Assembly: GCF_009765995.1 (NCBI RefSeq)
Contig: NZ_LMUI01000011.1
Span: 871,072 to 935,071, forward strand
Direction of reading: 5' to 3'
Length of the DNA stretch: 64,000 nt
Source: Methylocapsa sp. S129
GTDB taxonomy: Bacteria; Pseudomonadota; Alphaproteobacteria; Rhizobiales; Beijerinckiaceae
In this document: piece by piece, positions 17,021-24,808 of the stretch
Numbering within the stretch: position 1 is the first letter of the stretch
How the letters are laid out: each line of letters opens with the position of its first letter
Position numbers and translations under genes: made by a program
The notes under the pieces: generated by a model
Told to the model about the DNA's origin: nothing
What the model saw: only the letters and a program-made list of their open reading frames with translations
Databases searched by the model: none

Positions 17021-18448
17021 ATGACTTATATGAAACTAGTTCTACTCAGTTCAGCTGCCGGCATTGTGGCGGTCGCCAGCGCCCAGGCTGCCGATCTTCC
17101 CACAAGGAAGGCCGCTCCTGCCGAATACGTCAAGATTTGCAACGTCGGCGGTATGGCCGGCTTCATCATCCCGGGCAGCGACACCTGCTTGAAGATCGGC
17201 GGCTACATCACCGCGCAGATCGAAGCGGGCAACACGACCAAGGGTTATACTTGGGCCCCGGTTGCCGGTGGGCCCGCCGGATCGCATAGCGGCTCTGCGT
17301 TGGTTTCGACGCCCGCCAGCCTGCATCCCGACTTTGGCTTCACGACCCGCGCCAATATCTCTTTGGACGCTCGCCAGAACACGTCTTACGGCGTGTTGCG
17401 CGGCTATGTTGAACTGCAGGTCGAAAACGGCAACGGCTTCGATACTGACGGCACCGGCTCCTATATCAATCTCGCTTACGTTCAATGGGCGGGCATCACG
17501 GCTGGTAAGGCTCCTTCGTTCTTCTCCTTCTTTGGCGGCGGCGAAGGCTGGGCGAACATTTTCTCGCCCGATCAGCAGGGCTTCAACCAGCCTGACGTGT
17601 TGGCTTACACCGCCACGTTCGGGGGCGGCTTCTCGGCGACGATCGCCATCCAGAGCCAGGGCCCGAATTCCTTCTCCGCGACCGGTCTTACGAATAACAG
17701 CTCTAGCGGCGGCGGCACGAACCAGAATGTCGACACGACGAACTACGGGCAGAGCACGCCCGATATCGTCGCCAACGTCCGCGTCGATCAGAGCTGGGGT
17801 TCGGCGCAATTGTCGGGCGTCGTCCATCAGGTGCATGTCTATGAAGCGGGCGCAACGCCTGGTCCGGGTGTCGCCACTTTCAGCGAGAACAAGTGGGGCT
17901 GGGCCATCGACGGCGGCGTGAAGTTCAACCTTCCGTCGTTTGGCGCTGGCGACAACGTCCAGCTCCAGGGCGTCTACTCCAAGAACGCCTTCTGGTATTC
18001 GGGCATTCCGGACGGCATGTGGGGTGAAAACGGCGCGGTCAATGGCAATGGTCTCGCCATGACGGCCGGCGACACCTATTTCGCCGGCACCGACGCCGCT
18101 GGAAACGCCGTGTGGTCGACGCCGACCGCATGGTCGATCGGAGGCACTTTCGAGCATCACTTCTCGCCGGTCTTCTCGATCGATCCGCAGGCCTCCTATG
18201 CGCAATTGCATTGGAGCGGTTCGCTTGGCGAGCTGTCATCCAACTCGGAGAGCTGGATCGTCGGCGCCGTGGCGCACTGGGATCCGGTCCCGCTTCTCGA
18301 TTTCTCTTTCGAGTTGATGTACCAGAACACCCATCAGTCGACCCCCCTCAACTGGGGCACGACCGGAACGATCGATGGCGTTGCGTCGAGCTTCAAGAAC
18401 AACACCGACGGCGTGGCTGGCCGCTTCTACATCACCCGCAACTTCTGA
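17021..18448 (+). CDS. Major outer membrane porin, Omp2-type (alphaproteobacterial porin family)
   Basis: A 475-residue porin with a signal peptide (MTYMKLVLLSSAAGIVAVAS, then AQAAD). The mature N-terminus has the family signature EYVKICNVGGMAGFIIPGSD followed by TCLKIGGYI, with two cysteines spaced as in Brucella Omp2a/2b-type porins, and the protein ends on a terminal Phe (RFYITRNF) as required for barrel insertion. It forms a passive channel for small hydrophilic solutes. Codon use is strongly biased and the gene stands alone with a long upstream region, fitting high expression. A GC-rich hairpin follows the stop. Confidence 0.92.
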   Translation: MTYMKLVLLSSAAGIVAVASAQAADLPTRKAAPAEYVKICNVGGMAGFIIPGSDTCLKIGGYITAQIEAGNTTKGYTWAPVAGGPAGSHSGSALVSTPASLHPDFGFTTRANISLDARQNTSYGVLRGYVELQVENGNGFDTDGTGSYINLAYVQWAGITAGKAPSFFSFFGGGEGWANIFSPDQQGFNQPDVLAYTATFGGGFSATIAIQSQGPNSFSATGLTNNSSSGGGTNQNVDTTNYGQSTPDIVANVRVDQSWGSAQLSGVVHQVHVYEAGATPGPGVATFSENKWGWAIDGGVKFNLPSFGAGDNVQLQGVYSKNAFWYSGIPDGMWGENGAVNGNGLAMTAGDTYFAGTDAAGNAVWSTPTAWSIGGTFEHHFSPVFSIDPQASYAQLHWSGSLGELSSNSESWIVGAVAHWDPVPLLDFSFELMYQNTHQSTPLNWGTTGTIDGVASSFKNNTDGVAGRFYITRNF

Positions 18449-18456
18449 TCGCTATC

Positions 18457-18479
18457 GCGCGGCGCCGACGGCGCCGCGC
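18457..18479. terminator. Hairpin after porin gene
   Basis: A perfect 10-bp stem, GCGCGGCGCC and its complement, around a GAC loop, starting 8 bases after the porin stop. There is no T run after it, so it may act as an mRNA-stabilising end rather than a classical intrinsic terminator. Confidence 0.6.
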
Positions 18480-18641
18480 CTCGAATGCGGGTCCGGTTTC
18501 CTCCAAGATCGGACTCGCGTACGGCCGACCTGATTTTCCCCCAGCGGCCGCGCTCGCGGTCGGCCCTTCATGCACGAGGGCCGGCCGCACTCTTTCAAGA
18601 CAGGGGGCGCTTCAATATCGGCAAGAGATTCGACACGCGCT

Positions 18642-19328
18642 TTATGTTTCGGCGCTGTTGGATTCGCCCACGCGCTCAGCCACGACAGGATTCTGGCGCA
18701 TCACGCCCGCCAAGAATAATTCGACCGATGCGCGCACCCATGTTTCGATCTGTTCGGCGTTGACGCGAATTCCCAAATACGCCAGGCGCAGATTGCGATC
18801 GACCGCAAGACTCATGAATTGCTCGGCCGCCGTATCCAGATTTATCTGCCGAAGTTCGGCGCGGCGCCCGCGCAGGATCGTCGCTATCGCGTGAATGGCG
18901 GGCCTTCTTCCCACCTCGTCCACCAATCGCCCGAATTCAGGCCGACGCTGCGCCTCAGAGATAATCATGCGGTTGACGTTGATGGATTGCGGGGTCAACG
19001 CAAACGTCGTCAGGTAGCGTGCGAGCGCAAGCAAGGTCTCTTTCAACTCGCCTTGCTCGGATTGAAATTGATCGAGCGGGATCAGCCAACGATTGATCAG
19101 GTCACGCAAAATTGCGTTGAACAAGGCTGTCTTGTCGACATAGCGTGCATAAAGGGTGCGCTTCGATATTCGGGCCGCTTCGGCGACTGCGTCCATCGTC
19201 GTGCCCTCGAAGCCGAAGTGCAAAAACGTTTCCCCGGCAACGCGAAGAATATGCTCCTCGCGTTGTTCTAATTCTGAGGTTTTCGGGCGTCCCCCACAGC
19301 CGCGCCTATCCATTCGATTCGTCATCAC
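18642..19328 (-). CDS. TetR-family transcriptional regulator
   Basis: A 228-residue TetR regulator. The N-terminal helix-turn-helix is clear (ILRVAGETFLHFGFEGTTMD, then AVAEAARISKRTLYARYVDK), preceded by the basic segment GCGGRPKTSE. The C-terminal ligand domain resembles AefR/AcrR-like groups (FALTPQSINVNRMIISEAQR). The effector is unknown. The gene is divergent from an orphan response regulator; the 250-bp gap contains an imperfect palindrome that may be its operator. Confidence 0.85.
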   Translation of the reverse strand: MMTNRMDRRGCGGRPKTSELEQREEHILRVAGETFLHFGFEGTTMDAVAEAARISKRTLYARYVDKTALFNAILRDLINRWLIPLDQFQSEQGELKETLLALARYLTTFALTPQSINVNRMIISEAQRRPEFGRLVDEVGRRPAIHAIATILRGRRAELRQINLDTAAEQFMSLAVDRNLRLAYLGIRVNAEQIETWVRASVELFLAGVMRQNPVVAERVGESNSAET

Positions 19329-19384
19329 ATTATCGGGACCACTCTCGATCTCATCTTGATCTCCTCGCCCCAGACCCCATATGG

Positions 19385-19403
19385 AAACGGAACCGTGCCG
19401 TTT
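19385..19403. promoter_or_regulatory. Inverted repeat, possible TetR operator
   Basis: AAACGG (19385-19390) and CCGTTT (19398-19403) flank seven bases, with a second overlapping dyad ACGG-AA-CCGT. It sits 57 bases before the start of the TetR gene at 19328, the right distance for autoregulation. Confidence 0.3.
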
Positions 19404-19580
19404 TCTTGGATCGCGTTCCCCGCGTCATGTTATTCCGAGAGATTCCAATGTCACGTCTTTTCCACCTGGTTCGGGCGGTCATGCTTCCGACCCCGTTCGC
19501 GTCCGGCCGTCCTTGGCGGACCGGCGCGGCGCCGGCGGCCGGGATTCGCCCGAATCTCTTGACGGGAGCGGAGCGCAGCG

Positions 19581-20288
19581 GTGTCGATGTCTTTTGAAGG
19601 GGCCATCAAGCACCCGCCGGTGCTTCTGATTGAAGACGAAAAGGGACTAGTCGACGAAATCAGCGCCGAACTTCGCGGCCTCGGCTATCCCGTGAGCCAT
19701 GCTGACACGATCGAGGGGGGGCTGCGTGCGGCCCGCGACGGCGATGCGGCGATTATGATCGCCGATCGTTTGCTGCACGGCTCCGATGGCGTGTCGATGA
19801 TCCAGACGCTGCGCGCGGAAGGCGTCACGACGCCTGTGCTCGTGATATCGACGCTTTCCTCGGTTGACGAGCGCATCCGCGTGTTGAAGGCTGGCGGCGA
19901 CGATTATCTCGTCAAGCCGTTCGCGATGGCGGAACTGGTGGCGCGCGTCGAGGTGATGGCGCGGCGCCTAGGCGATGCGCCGACAATCAAGCTGCGCGCC
20001 GGCAGTCTCGAAATGGACCTGATCGAGCAGACCGTGAGACGCGGCAAGACATTGATCAATCTGCTGCCGACTGAGTTCAAGCTCCTCGAATATTTTATGC
20101 AGCACCCCGGCCAGATCGTCACGCGGGCGATGTTGCTCGAAGAAGTGTGGCGCCACCGGGTTGGGCCGCAAACCAACGTCATCGACGTCCATATCGGCAA
20201 GCTTCGCCGCAAGATCGACGCGCGCGGCAAACCGTCGCTGATCAGGAACATTCGCGGCGCTGGATTCAAACTCAACGCGGACGGCTGA
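19581..20288 (+). CDS. OmpR/PhoB-family response regulator (orphan)
   Basis: A 235-residue two-component regulator. The receiver domain has the acidic pair E18-D19, phosphoacceptor D62 in IMIADRLLHG, and K112 in LVKPF; the OmpR-type winged helix is complete (LPTEFKLLEYFMQHPGQIVT, then NVIDVHIGKLRRKID and IRNIRGAGFKL). The GTG start at 19581 has GGAG at a suitable distance; an ATG at 19587 is also possible. No histidine kinase gene is adjacent, so its partner is not known. No target can be inferred from context. Confidence 0.87.
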   Translation: MSMSFEGAIKHPPVLLIEDEKGLVDEISAELRGLGYPVSHADTIEGGLRAARDGDAAIMIADRLLHGSDGVSMIQTLRAEGVTTPVLVISTLSSVDERIRVLKAGGDDYLVKPFAMAELVARVEVMARRLGDAPTIKLRAGSLEMDLIEQTVRRGKTLINLLPTEFKLLEYFMQHPGQIVTRAMLLEEVWRHRVGPQTNVIDVHIGKLRRKIDARGKPSLIRNIRGAGFKLNADG

Positions 20289-20668
20289 TATCCCTACTCA
20301 AGTCCGTCGTCACGGGTCTGATCGCACGCCCGCGGAGCGCCATCTCGCTCATTGAGCTTGGGCGCCTGCGCAAAGCAAGCATCGATCGCGGTTCAGGAAA
20401 TGACGCCCTGCGGGAAGCGGCGGGTTAGCGCACGCTCGTTGGCGCTCGCGGCGCGACATCGGCCGCGGTTCGGCCATGCCGGCGAACGCGATGGCCTGTT
20501 GTCTGGCGCGTGACGGGCCGATGCGCGCGCGATGTGACAAACGCCACATCAGGCGCTCGGGCGCAGACCTATCTCAAGCCCATGCGACGGGTCATCGCGA
20601 TCCGGCGCAACCCCCCAGCCGAACATCGGCTATCGGGGAAATAAAACAATCAAAAAAAGGAAAATATC
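20289..20668. other. Intergenic region, no gene seen
   Basis: GC-rich sequence between the response regulator and the small exported protein. No open frame with a ribosome binding site and no strong palindrome was found. AAAGGAAAATATC precedes the next start and supplies its ribosome binding site. Confidence 0.5.
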
Positions 20669-20929
20669 ATGCGCAAGATCATCTTGCTTGCAACGACTAC
20701 TGTCGCTCTCGCCATCGGCGCCAGCGCCGCCTATGCGACGAGCCCGAACCTCACTCCCGAACAGTCGCCCTACGCGATTTTGGCGCCGCAGACGCTCGCG
20801 TCTCCGTCCATTTCCGAGGGCCGCGCCGCCTTTACGGGCGACAATGCCGGCTATTCCTCCAGCTACGTCGATCCCGCGCCGCAGACGGTCACCCCGGAAG
20901 AGAGGAACTATTATTCGCGCGGTCGCTGA
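20669..20929 (+). CDS. Small exported protein, paralogue of the gene at 53812
   Basis: An 86-residue protein with a signal peptide (MRKIILLATTTVALAIGASA, then AYAT). The mature part is short and polar: EQSPYAILAPQTLASPSISE, then GRAAFTGDNAGYSSSY and a Pro-rich tail. It shares with the gene at 53812-54081 the start MRK-ILL, the motif SPYA followed by EGR-AFTG, the size, and the same downstream hairpin. Function unknown. A GGAAAA site lies before the ATG. Confidence 0.72.
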   Translation: MRKIILLATTTVALAIGASAAYATSPNLTPEQSPYAILAPQTLASPSISEGRAAFTGDNAGYSSSYVDPAPQTVTPEERNYYSRGR

Positions 20930-20995
20930 AGACCTGATCGATCGATCGGCGTCTGGCCATCGATCACCGGGAGTTTTGCAAGTTCTCTCAGCCAA

Positions 20996-21021
20996 CGAGA
21001 GGCGCCGGAAGGCGCCTCTCG
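20996..21021. terminator. Hairpin after small exported protein gene
   Basis: A perfect 11-bp stem, CGAGAGGCGCC and its complement, around a GGAA loop. The inner 9 bp, AGAGGCGCC/GGCGCCTCT with a 4-nt loop, are identical to the hairpin after the paralogue (53754-53775). No T run follows on the plus strand. Confidence 0.65.
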
Positions 21022-21108
21022 CTAGGTCGATCGGAACCGCAGGCGATCCCGCTTCGCATCTGTCGCCACCCCTCCAACGATGGACGGCGCATCATTCAGA
21101 AAGTTCTT

Positions 21109-21357
21109 ATGTCGCTCGTATCTATTCTCGCTGATACAGGGGCGGCCCTCCGCCTTCAGTTTGAAGGCCTCACGCCCAATACAATCGATCTCAAGACGCT
21201 TCCGCCGCATCTTCGCGCATCCGAGAACGGCCCGCGTGAAACCGACGAAACCCTTCGCTCCTTTGCGCGACAGGTTTGCATGGATATGCAGATCGCCGGA
21301 GGCGTGCTCAGCCCGCGCCCCGCATTGGCGAACGAGGCGGGCCGTCTCGATCGTTAG
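21109..21357 (+). CDS. Possible small protein, unknown function
   Basis: An 82-residue frame (MSLVSILADTGAALRLQFEG onward) with reasonable composition but a weak ribosome binding site and no recognised family. An antisense frame covers the same bases. It is listed as a candidate only; the 20930-21495 stretch otherwise holds just the hairpin at 20996-21021. Confidence 0.22.
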   Translation: MSLVSILADTGAALRLQFEGLTPNTIDLKTLPPHLRASENGPRETDETLRSFARQVCMDMQIAGGVLSPRPALANEAGRLDR

Positions 21358-21495
21358 ATCCAGACAGCCAGGGCGCGTCAACGCTCCCTTCGTTGGGTCT
21401 TGTCTCTGCCGCTCGCGTCATATGGCCGAGCGGTATCTCCGATAAACGCAAACATTTCGCGGCGATCGTCGCGCCTTTGAAGCGCGCGACGCCAG

Positions 21496-22158
21496 CTATA
21501 TCGCGCGCGCGTGGCGCATTTGTTCAAGAAAGGTCCGCAAGCCTTGGCGGATTTGCGGCGCGTTGGCGATGACATGGCCGCCGTCGTGCTCCAGGATCAG
21601 CGGGTTCCTGAACTTGGATGCGAGCGCCGAGGAGGCCTCTCCGGGCACGATGGCGTCCGAACGGCCCATGATATGCGCGGAGGGGAGGTCGTAGTTCGCT
21701 CTCTCGCCATAGAGCCTGGCGAGGTCGGCGTCGGCGCTGACGAAGCCGCCGACCATAATGGCGAAGTCGAAGGCGAGCGATTTCGCCCCGCTCCCCGGCG
21801 AGCCGTCGCGCGTGCGCAATCCTACGAGCAGCGCAGCGAGGGCTGCGCCCTGGCTGAAGCCGAACAATCCATCGAAAGGACCCTGCCGCGCGAAGGCCGC
21901 CACGATCGCATCGACGGTTGTTCGCCAGCCCTGATAGCGCTTGACGCCCATTCCGACACGCGCGTCCGCCTCCGCCGCGGCGCCTTCGATGGCCGTGGCG
22001 CGCCACCAGCCGAAATCGCCGCCGGCGAGAGATGGCGCGTCGATCGAGACAAATTCCGCAAGGTCATTGAGGCCGTCGGCGAGCGGGGCCAATTGTCGAC
22101 GCAGGATTTGCGCGCTGCCGCGATAACCGTGCAGGCCAAGGATGCGGAGTCTTTCCAT
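21496..22158 (-). CDS. Serine hydrolase, FSH1-type alpha/beta hydrolase
   Basis: A 220-residue alpha/beta hydrolase of the FSH1 (family of serine hydrolases) type. It begins RILGLHGYRGSAQILRRQL, the family signature, with the nucleophile S102 in GFSQGAAL, the acid D168 in GRSDAIVP and H195 in HDGGHVI, so the catalytic triad is complete. The substrate is unknown; members act as esterases or thioesterases. It stands alone between non-coding stretches. Confidence 0.85.
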   Translation of the reverse strand: MERLRILGLHGYRGSAQILRRQLAPLADGLNDLAEFVSIDAPSLAGGDFGWWRATAIEGAAAEADARVGMGVKRYQGWRTTVDAIVAAFARQGPFDGLFGFSQGAALAALLVGLRTRDGSPGSGAKSLAFDFAIMVGGFVSADADLARLYGERANYDLPSAHIMGRSDAIVPGEASSALASKFRNPLILEHDGGHVIANAPQIRQGLRTFLEQMRHARAI

Positions 22159-22466
22159 CGGCGATTGATCCCGGAATCGTGAAGGCGGCCCAAAGGCGCA
22201 ACCTCATGGGCCGTCCAGCGCGTGTCGCGCCACAATACAATGAAGCGCGCCGTCGCGGTAACTTGGCGGGTCCAGACGGCGATTGGCGTCGCAAGCCGCT
22301 GATTGACCGCGCGCGACGCCGACCCGCGACGACCCCCTTTAGGCCGGCGGAAAGCGAAGATTGCGCCGACCGCGAACGCTGTGGCAATGTCCGCGGGCTC
22401 GGGGGCGGTTGGTCGAGGCTAGGCGCGCTCCCCTGAGCGCAAAGGTCTCGCGGGAGGATGAACATT
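22159..22466. other. Divergent intergenic region, no gene seen
   Basis: It separates the divergent hydrolase and aldolase genes and must hold both promoters. The only landmark is GGGAGG at 22452-22457, the ribosome binding site of the aldolase. Confidence 0.45.
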
Positions 22467-23363
22467 ATGGCCAATGACAAGATGATGGTGCAAATCACCG
22501 GGAAGGATGGCTTCATCGCCGCGCTTGACCAGAGCGGCGGCTCGACGCCCGGGGCCCTTCGCCTCTATGGCATTCCCGACAGCGCCTATAGCGGCGACGC
22601 CGAAATGTTCAGGCTCGTGCATGAGATGCGCGTGCGCATCATGACCGCGCCGGCCTTCACCGGCGCCAAGGTTCTCGCCGCGATCCTGTTCGAAGCGACG
22701 ATGGACGGCCAGGCGCAGGATAAGCCCGTTCCGGCTTTCCTGTGGGAGCAGCGGGGAATCATTCCTTTTCTGAAGGTCGACAAAGGGCTCGAGGCCGAGA
22801 ATGACGGCGTCAGCCTGATGAAGCCGATGCCCGCGCTCGATGCTCTTCTCGCTCGGGCGGTCAAGCTTGGAATCTTCGGCACCAAGATGCGCTCGGTGAT
22901 CAACCTGCCCTCGAAGGCCGGCATCGCCGCCATTGTGGCGCAGCAGTTCGATATCGCCGCGCAGATCGCCGGGCATGCGCTGATGCCCATCATCGAGCCG
23001 GAAGTCTCGATCAAGAGCCCGGATAAGGGCGGCGCGGAGGCGATTCTTCTCGCGGAATTAACGAGTAAGCTCGACGCCTTGCCCGAGGGCCGCCAGGTGA
23101 TGCTGAAGCTGACGATCCCGGATGTTCCCGATTTCTATTTGGCGCTGACGAACCATAAGCGCGTCGCCAGGGTCGTCGCGCTTTCGGGCGGCTATACGCG
23201 CGCCGACGCCTGCAAACGCCTGTCCGCCAATCACCGCATGATCGCGAGCTTCTCGCGGGCTTTGGCGGAAGATCTCAAGCACGGGATGAGCGAGGCGGCG
23301 TTTGACGCGGCGTTGGCCCAATCCATCGACGAGATCTACCGGGCCTCGACCGTGAAGGTTTGA
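22467..23363 (+). CDS. Class I fructose-bisphosphate aldolase
   Basis: A 298-residue class I (Schiff base) aldolase that cleaves fructose 1,6-bisphosphate in glycolysis and works in reverse in gluconeogenesis. Family blocks are present: FIAALDQSGGSTPGALRLYG, AILFEATMDG, GIIPFLKVDKGL, and PIIEPEVSIKSPDK before the active-site segment QVMLKLTIPDVPDFY, then VALSGGYTRADAC. The ATG at 22467 was chosen because GGGAGG lies nine bases upstream; an in-frame ATG at 22458 touches that site and is too close. Confidence 0.87.
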   Translation: MANDKMMVQITGKDGFIAALDQSGGSTPGALRLYGIPDSAYSGDAEMFRLVHEMRVRIMTAPAFTGAKVLAAILFEATMDGQAQDKPVPAFLWEQRGIIPFLKVDKGLEAENDGVSLMKPMPALDALLARAVKLGIFGTKMRSVINLPSKAGIAAIVAQQFDIAAQIAGHALMPIIEPEVSIKSPDKGGAEAILLAELTSKLDALPEGRQVMLKLTIPDVPDFYLALTNHKRVARVVALSGGYTRADACKRLSANHRMIASFSRALAEDLKHGMSEAAFDAALAQSIDEIYRASTVKV

Positions 23364-23393
23364 CGCGAGGCTGGGCGCGGCGCGGTCGAGGGC

Positions 23394-23867
23394 TCACGAG
23401 GCCGAGCGGAGCGCGACCAGCGCGAGATCGATCGCGAGCACGACGAAGATGAAGAGGTCGGAGACCATCGCGATATTTTCGATGGAATTCCGCCCGCCCT
23501 TCAGGAAATGCTGGAGCCCCGCCAATCCATAAAACAGGCCGCCGACGATCGCCGCGGGTACGATCCAGCCGCTATGAAGAAGCGTCAGCGCGCCGAGCAG
23601 CCCGATCGAGAGATTGCCGAAGCCGAGCTCCTGGACGATCGTCAGGGCCGCCTTTTCCTTGACGTCGAAGATCGTCTCGGCGGTGAAAGCGGGATTGGCG
23701 ACCTGCCGCGCGCCCGCCAGCAGCAGCCGGACGCCGACCGCCCAGAAGACGAACCATTTGCCGACCAGGAACAAAAGATCGGCGCTGTGATGCAGCAGGG
23801 CGAATTCAATGAGAATCGAACCGACGGGCAGGACGCCCATCAGCAGGATGATGATCGTAAGATACAT
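23394..23867 (-). CDS. Four-helix membrane protein, probably DUF6790 type
   Basis: A 157-residue integral membrane protein with segments at the N-terminus (LTIIILLMGVLPVGSILIEF), around residues 30-52, in the middle (GLLGALTLLHSGWIVPAAIV) and at the C-terminus (LFIFVVLAIDLALVAL). The motifs VKEKAALTIVQELGFGNLS and AGLQHFLKG resemble small conserved membrane proteins of unknown function. It converges on the aldolase gene. No partner is evident. Confidence 0.7.
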   Translation of the reverse strand: MYLTIIILLMGVLPVGSILIEFALLHHSADLLFLVGKWFVFWAVGVRLLLAGARQVANPAFTAETIFDVKEKAALTIVQELGFGNLSIGLLGALTLLHSGWIVPAAIVGGLFYGLAGLQHFLKGGRNSIENIAMVSDLFIFVVLAIDLALVALRSAS

Positions 23868-24090
23868 TGCATGCCCCCCATGCCGGACTGATCTCGCGCC
23901 TCGCGCTTTCGAGATGTCTCCATCATCCTAGGAGATATCGGAGCGGCGCCCAACCCACGATGTCAGCCGCGGCTGAGGCGGAGACCAATCTTCGGGGCGC
24001 GGTCAAATGCAGCCGCTTGATCCCCCTGATTGAAGGCGGCAGTCTCTTCCCGCTAGCCGAGCAGGGGATCAAGGCAGGGGGGACGGGCGC

Positions 24091-24741
24091 ATGCGAAAGC
24101 TGACGGCGCTGTTCATCGCGGCGGAGGCCCTATGGACGGGGCTCTGGCTGGGGATTTGGGAATTCTATCCGGTGAAGCCCTGGACCGACGCATGGCGGCG
24201 TCCGGTGGTGGTCGCAACGGCGCTCGTCGGCGCGGCGACCTTATTGACCGCCTTCCTGCTCGTGCAAACCGCCCGGATCGAGGCGACCGAACACGAAGAG
24301 GAGGGAGAGGCCACGCGGATATGGATGCATTGGGGCGCCGACGTCTTCATGCAGTTTTTCGCGTTCTTTCTCACCGTGGAAGCGCTCTTCAACGTGCTGT
24401 CCTTCCTGCGGTTCGACATTGCCGCCTACCCCATTCTGGAAGGCGTTCGACGCAGCATCGAAATCGGATCGGTGATCGGGACGGTCGGCGTCATGATTCA
24501 TTTGGTCAAGAGCGGCTATGAGGCCAGATATGTCATTCTCGGCGCATCCGCGCTGATCGCCGCTTCCTATGTCGTCGCCATGACCGGACCGACGTTGCAG
24601 GAAGGCGCCGCCGCTCAAATCGATGCGCTGCAAAAGGCGATTGAATCAGGCGCGTGCCAACAAAATCATATCGACATCAAGACCGGCCGCCTGGTGACGC
24701 TCTGCGCAATCCCGATGAAGCTCGAACTGCCCAAACCATGA
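24091..24741 (+). CDS. Integral membrane protein of unknown function
   Basis: A 216-residue protein with four probable membrane helices: an N-terminal ALWTGLWLGIWEF segment, ATALVGAATLLTAFLLVQTA, VFMQFFAFFLTVEALFNVLS and YVILGASALIAASYVVAMTG. A soluble tail with two cysteines (ESGACQQNH and TLCAIP) follows. I do not recognise the family. It converges on the efflux operon. Confidence 0.62.
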   Translation: MRKLTALFIAAEALWTGLWLGIWEFYPVKPWTDAWRRPVVVATALVGAATLLTAFLLVQTARIEATEHEEEGEATRIWMHWGADVFMQFFAFFLTVEALFNVLSFLRFDIAAYPILEGVRRSIEIGSVIGTVGVMIHLVKSGYEARYVILGASALIAASYVVAMTGPTLQEGAAAQIDALQKAIESGACQQNHIDIKTGRLVTLCAIPMKLELPKP

Positions 24742-24808
24742 AGCAGCGGCGCTATAATGCGTAACGCGATCCTTATTCCGCGCCCATCCTCATCAGAACT
24801 TAATCCGT

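Noticed and set aside
21022-21381. 119-codon minus-strand frame after the small exported protein
   Set aside because: It overlaps a candidate frame on the plus strand and ends in the hairpin area; no family or start signal.
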